NCBI GenBank assembly: GCA_020002185.1
Contig: CM034539.1
Location: 4,843,967-4,907,966 of the forward strand
Reading direction: 5' to 3'
Length of the DNA: 64,000 nt
Origin: Paraescarpia echinospica
Taxonomy: Eukaryota; Annelida; Polychaeta; Sabellida; Siboglinidae
Shown: piece after piece, positions 59,373 to 64,000 of the stretch
Layout of the letters: every line of letters starts with the position of its first letter
Position numbering within the stretch: position 1 is the first letter of the stretch
Notes under the pieces: generated by a model
Database searches by the model: none
Told to the model about the DNA's origin: nothing
Seen by the model: only the letters and a program-made list of their open reading frames with translations
Translations under genes and position numbers: made by a program

Positions 59373-61454
59373 TGAATTGAATGCATCATCGTCAAATTTT
59401 TTCCCTTAAAAAACACGGGAAACGGTCCAAAAAGAAATACTTATCGAAAGAAGCCATTATAAAAATTAAGTATAAACAAATGATGTGGAAGTCATATAGG
59501 CGTTCTGGAAATGACGAAGACTACAACATTTATAAAGAAGCACTAAACCAAGCTACAGCTGAAATTAGAAATTCAAAGAGAAGCTATGAACATAAATTAG
59601 CTTGTAATATAAAACATGACAGCAAGAGTTTTTGTGCATATGTTCGAAGCAAACAGAAAGTTCAGGATAAGGTCGGTCCTCTAGAAGATAGTGTTGGAAA
59701 TATAATATCAGAAGGATTCTTAATGGCAGAAGACCTGAATTAGTATTTTAGTTCAGTGTTTACCAGAGAAGACACTAGTTCACTGCCAGTACCAGAGGCT
59801 AAGTTCAAGGGGGCAGAATCAGACTATTTAAGACTATTTAAGACAATTAATTGTAACCCCAGAAATGGTAGCTAAGAAAATCAGGGCTATGAAGGATAAT
59901 AAATCACCTGGAGTGGATGGTATTCCACCCAAACTACTATTGGAAATTGTAGAACAAATTAGCATACCGCTTGCAACAGTTTTCAACTTGTCATTAGAAG
60001 AAGGAGTGGTTCCTTTAGAATGGAAAGAAGCAAACATTATACCGTTATTCAAAAAAGGTTCGAGAAACAAGTCAAATAATTATAGACCAGTTAGTTTAAC
60101 ATCGGTGATTTGTAAATTATTAGAAAGACTAATTAAAGATCACATGGTGTATTTTCTTGTTAAACATAACTTGATAAACCCATCTCAACATGGGTTTCTA
60201 AAAGCGAGGTCATGCTTAACAAATATGTTATGTTTTTTGGAAGATATCACTAAGTGGGTAGATGATGGATCACCAGTAGATATCATCTACTTAGATTTTC
60301 AAAAAGCTTTCGACAAAGTGCCACATCAGAGATTACTGCTTAAACTAAAGGCTCATGGCATAGGAAATGGTATAATTAACTGGATAGAAAAATGGCTGAT
60401 TGACAGAAGACAGCGGGTAGTTGTTGATGGGGAGGCTTCAAACTGGAAATCAGTTTTGAGTGGGGTTCCACAGGGATCAGTACTGGGACCTATATTATTC
60501 TTTAAATATATAAACGATTTGGACGATGATATAGCTAGCAAGGTGATGAAATTTGCAGATGATACAAAAGTGTTTAGAAGGATTAAAAGTGATGGAGATA
60601 GACAGCATTTACAAGATGATCTTGACAGGTTGATCAAATGGTCTGAAAAGTGGCAAATGTTGTTCAATTTTGGGAAATGTAAATGTCTTCACACAGGACA
60701 TGGGAACGAATATGTAGAATATACAATGGGGGGAACTGTACTAAATTCTACTGTAAAAGAAAAAGACTTAGGGCTGACAATTAGTGCCGACATGAAGGTT
60801 TCAGAGCAGTGTGGAATTGCAGCTTCAAAAGGAAATCAAATCCTTGGATTGATTAGGCGAAATATAGCATATAAAGAAAAAGTACTAATAATACCGCTGT
60901 ACAAAACAATAGTTAGGCCTCATTTAGAATATTGTATACAAGCGTGGAGGTCATACCGCAAGAAGGACATAGATATGCTAGAAAGAGTACAAAGGAGAGC
61001 GACTAAAATGATACAAAAACTGAGGGATCTTAGTTATGAAAAACGCCTACAAGAATGTGGTTTAACAACACTAGATACCAGGAGATTGAGAGGAGATCAG
61101 ATAGAAGTGTTTGAAATGTTGAATGGTTATGAAAATATTGATAGAAATATTTTTTTTTCAGTTAAGGAAGATAGAAAGACTAGAGGACATAAAGTTACAT
61201 TAGTAAAGGAACAGTGTAGATTAGACGTAAGAAAGTTTTCATTTTCACAAAGGACTGTGAATGTATGGAACAGATTATCTGAAGATTGTGTGGGTGCTAG
61301 TAGTGTGAATATGTTCAAAAATAAAATCGACACATACCTCAGAAGGGCTGGATATGTGTAGATAAAAGGGTTGGACTCTCGATAAGCCAAAGGGCTTCCT
61401 TGTCAACCTGCCATCTAGAGTTAATTCTCTGGATGGCAATCTTGTTAAATCTTG
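59373..61454 (+). mobile_element. LINE (jockey/CR1-like) inserted in the 89-bp satellite of copy C
   Basis: A 5'-truncated element with a nearly intact reverse transcriptase frame at 59865-61361 (498 codons). It shows SPGVDGIPPKLL, NYRPVSLTSVICKLLERLI, YLDFQKAFDKVPH, GVPQGSVLGPILF and the FADDTKVF catalytic box. It ends with the C-terminal VQRRATK and LRGDQIEVF regions. The part before RT (59381-59743) is separated by a stop at 59741-59743 where the sibling at 14066 has Glu. A 10-bp direct duplication (GACTATTTAA twice, about 59822) also shifts the frame. Satellite sequence resumes on both sides with TTAC at each junction (59369-59372, 61455-61458). No endonuclease domain is present. Confidence 0.82.
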
Positions 61455-61575
61455 TTACAACTAACTATAACATGTTCTATCCTTCAAGCACCACTAGTGA
61501 AATGTTTATTGCATTATTGTGTTGTGAATACATGTATACATCCTTACAACTAAGTATAACATGTTCTATCCTTTT
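61455..61575. repeat. 89-bp satellite, right part in copy C
   Basis: Resumes at TTACAACTAACTATAAC and runs about one and a half units. Confidence 0.8.
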
Positions 61576-62863
61576 TTCACGAATGTTCATGTATTAAATA
61601 ACTACTCTCATACTTTTTCTCCCTCGCTCCCTACTTCCCCCTCTCTCTCTGTCCCTCCCCCCTCTCTCTCTCTCTCTCTCTCACTCTCACTCACTCTCTC
61701 ATAGGCAATGTACGTGGAGGGTTTGTACGAATCATGCACCGAAATAAACGGTGTGTGATATACACAGCTTCGTCAGAGTCGGTTCATCGTGTCGAAGCAG
61801 TAACGAGTGTCCTAAGAAAGAAACCGCATATGTCAGACGGTTACTGTTTAACGACTACTGAACAGAGTTTTCCACCAATGATATTATCGGACATAGCCAG
61901 CAGTCATGGCATGGAACTTTATTCGAACGAATTTATATAATCGTTGCATTGCGGATACGAACACGGATACGACTACTCCATTCTGACAACAGTACTGCTA
62001 CCCCAGCCGTGTTGTTAGTATACTTTTTTGAACAATATACACATGTCACCTGATTGCACCTACTTGCAAAGTGCACCTACGTGGCTGCACTTTGCAAGTG
62101 CTGTATAACATCGTGATTTATTATGAGTTGTGGCTATCTGATATGCGTATTGTTAACCAGACGTGATTTTTGAATATACGTGGACTACAAGCGTGGGTGC
62201 CTTGGCAGACGTAAACAACACCGGCTGCACTCGCGGTGCACCCGGCCTGCTTATTTAGCATTTGTTTTGACCCGGCGGTACTGCGCACGCATCAATCCGG
62301 TGTAGCATGGATTGCTCGTCCACTTTAGGAGGGTATCATGCGGTTCAAGATAGCGACGTTAGTAGACTATACAATACAACACAAGTTTGCATTTATTTTA
62401 GTGAATTTATTTTCGTGATAAAAATAAGTTGACATAATAAAAGTATAAAAATATAATGCTTTGTGACAGCCTTTTTGTTTTTTGTACATCGCTCCTTTTA
62501 AAACACTTGCACATTTAGGGTTTACAAGATGAACATTTCTAGGTTACCATATAACTAGCCACAATAATCTATTTTCAGTTGCTTTTAGGAAGCCAATCAA
62601 CAAAAAATAAAAGCAACAACGGTTATTTACATCACCGTGTTGGGAAAAGTAGACTCTGTTACTTGAATTTTTTATATTTAAAAACCATTTAAGTGCTTGT
62701 ACACCTGGGCAATGATATAAAAATGAAATAAAACTGTCTGTCATTGAAGAATATGAAGCATAAAACCAAGTTCATACGAATTGTCCGTACATTTGCATCA
62801 TCAAACCAACATATGTAATGTAGATAGAGTGACCAGTAGTAATGATAACGCTTAAACCTCTGA

Positions 62864-63157
62864 TTACAGAGTGTTTGTGTTGTTATTCCTCTTGATTCTT
62901 CCATCAAGTCCACGATTGTTTGAGATCACGACATTTCCTACAGGCTGCATCACAAACTGATTGACACTGTCATTCTCAACATCATCATGGTCATAGTCCA
63001 CAAAGTCTTTCTTTTTCTGTCCATCTACCAAAAACACCTGTACCTCCACCCAATCTCTCCTCGATTGACAAGTAGACCGATCACGTGGTAGGGTGAAGTC
63101 GGGATATGTCGCAGGTCCAACACAGGCCTGACCAATCGAGTGCAGCCAAATACCCAC
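62864..63157 (-). CDS. Unrecognised 97-codon open frame next to the LINE, copy C
   Basis: Duplicate of the frame in copy B with a few substitutions. Probably part of the repeat, not a host gene. Confidence 0.2.
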   Translation of the reverse strand: MGIWLHSIGQACVGPATYPDFTLPRDRSTCQSRRDWVEVQVFLVDGQKKKDFVDYDHDDVENDSVNQFVMQPVGNVVISNNRGLDGRIKRNNNTNTL

Positions 63158-63169
63158 TGTGATTGGTCA

Positions 63170-63979
63170 TCGACCACCCACACACCATAACAACAACAAC
63201 GAATTGAACATTTGTGGAACTGGTGCTGATGGTAGAAATCCGATGTGTGTTCAAACTAACAAATGGGACCTACCAACGATAATCAATACAAACATTCGCG
63301 GAGTGCTATCTAGTAAACTGGTCGAAATTAAAGTGATAAAGGACAACTACGGGGTGGACGTTATAGCTATAACAGAAACGTGGTGCACAATGCAGCAGCA
63401 TACCAGACGGCCCGCTCTCGCTGTGCGGGTTAAATATTTAGGGGAGAGACAGGCAAGACGGCCGCCAACACGGAGGTATAGCCTGTTATGTTCGAGACTC
63501 AATTCGAAATATATATTAGCCCGAACTAAATCAACCCGAGCTAGAAACGTTATGGATAACTATACGCCCACCAAAGATGCCTCGCGACCACCCGTAAATG
63601 ACAATTGTAACTATATATCATCCTCCCGGGTTAGATGATTGGGCAATGCTAAATCACATCGACCAGTCGCTAAGACTATATACGCCTACACCACCCATAT
63701 ACAGGTATCGTCATAATGGGCGACTTCAACAAGATGAAGGATTCTCACTTGAAACGAAATCACGACTTGAAACATATTGTCGACCTACCAACAAGAGGAC
63801 ACGCGATATTGGGTAACGTCTGCACCAACTTATCTAACTTTGATCGTTGCCCTGTCAATACCGCGCCAATCACCCTCTCAGACCATAAGGCGGTTGCTTG
63901 TATTCCGTCGACATCGTTAAATTATACCAATTGTATTAAAAAAGAACAGGTTTCCTTTCCGGACGTGGTTAAATTATAA
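63170..63979 (+). mobile_element. LINE apurinic endonuclease domain fragment, copy C
   Basis: Nearly identical to the copy B fragment with the same frame breaks, so the element was already broken before duplication. The first frame (63159-63638) is open for 159 codons including NTNIRGVLSSKLVEIKVIKD. Confidence 0.7.
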
Positions 63980-64000
63980 ACACACAAAATGTAATTGGTT

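Overview
This is a window from a eukaryotic, almost certainly animal, nuclear genome. Short coding exons are separated by long introns with GT/AG borders. Around them are LINE, SINE and Ty3/Gypsy fragments and very large amounts of micro- and minisatellite DNA. The mix of several non-LTR clades, a tRNA-headed SINE with a GCGCTTT-type tail and long CA/TG tracts suggests a marine invertebrate (for example a lophotrochozoan). Nothing in the window fixes the phylum.

The backbone is a tandem segmental duplication of one gene, read on the minus strand. Copy A (exons 1-9) runs from 9953 down to 522, and its last exon lies left of the window. Copy B (exons 1-10) runs from 30683 down to 17136. Copy C (exons 2-10) runs from 56966 down to 49735, and its exon 1 should lie just right of base 64000. 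A fourth, broken piece of the last exon is at 46024-46313. I rebuilt the gene by aligning the three copies. All internal borders keep phase. Exon 1 codes a signal peptide of about 18 residues and ends in phase 0. Exon 2 is a short Gly/Pro/basic linker. Exons 3-9 are phase 1-1 modules of 17-40 codons, mostly helix-like, with one cysteine in each of exons 5, 6, 7 and 8. Exon 10 carries an in-frame 8-residue DHSKEDKP-type repeat and a fixed C-terminal tail. The predicted product is a secreted protein of about 386 residues that I do not recognise. Copies A and C are open as far as visible. Copy B is a pseudogene with a lost splice acceptor, a stop codon and a 2-bp deletion.

Between copies A and C the exons differ more than the introns beside them, and most exon changes alter amino acids. 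This is the pattern of diversifying selection in a fast-evolving secreted protein. It is the best candidate here for an undescribed system.

Layout: 1-12690 copy A and its 5' flank; 12690-16570 LINE and TG satellite; 16570-33745 copy B with its 3' and 5' flanks; 33745-42315 non-duplicated sequence with a decayed Ty3/Gypsy element (34096-39926); 42316-49215 two tandem copies of an RTE LINE / TG satellite / last-exon block; 49215-64000 copy C. Each copy carries the same set of intronic minisatellites, expanded to different lengths, and copy-specific insertions and deletions that give a relative history.
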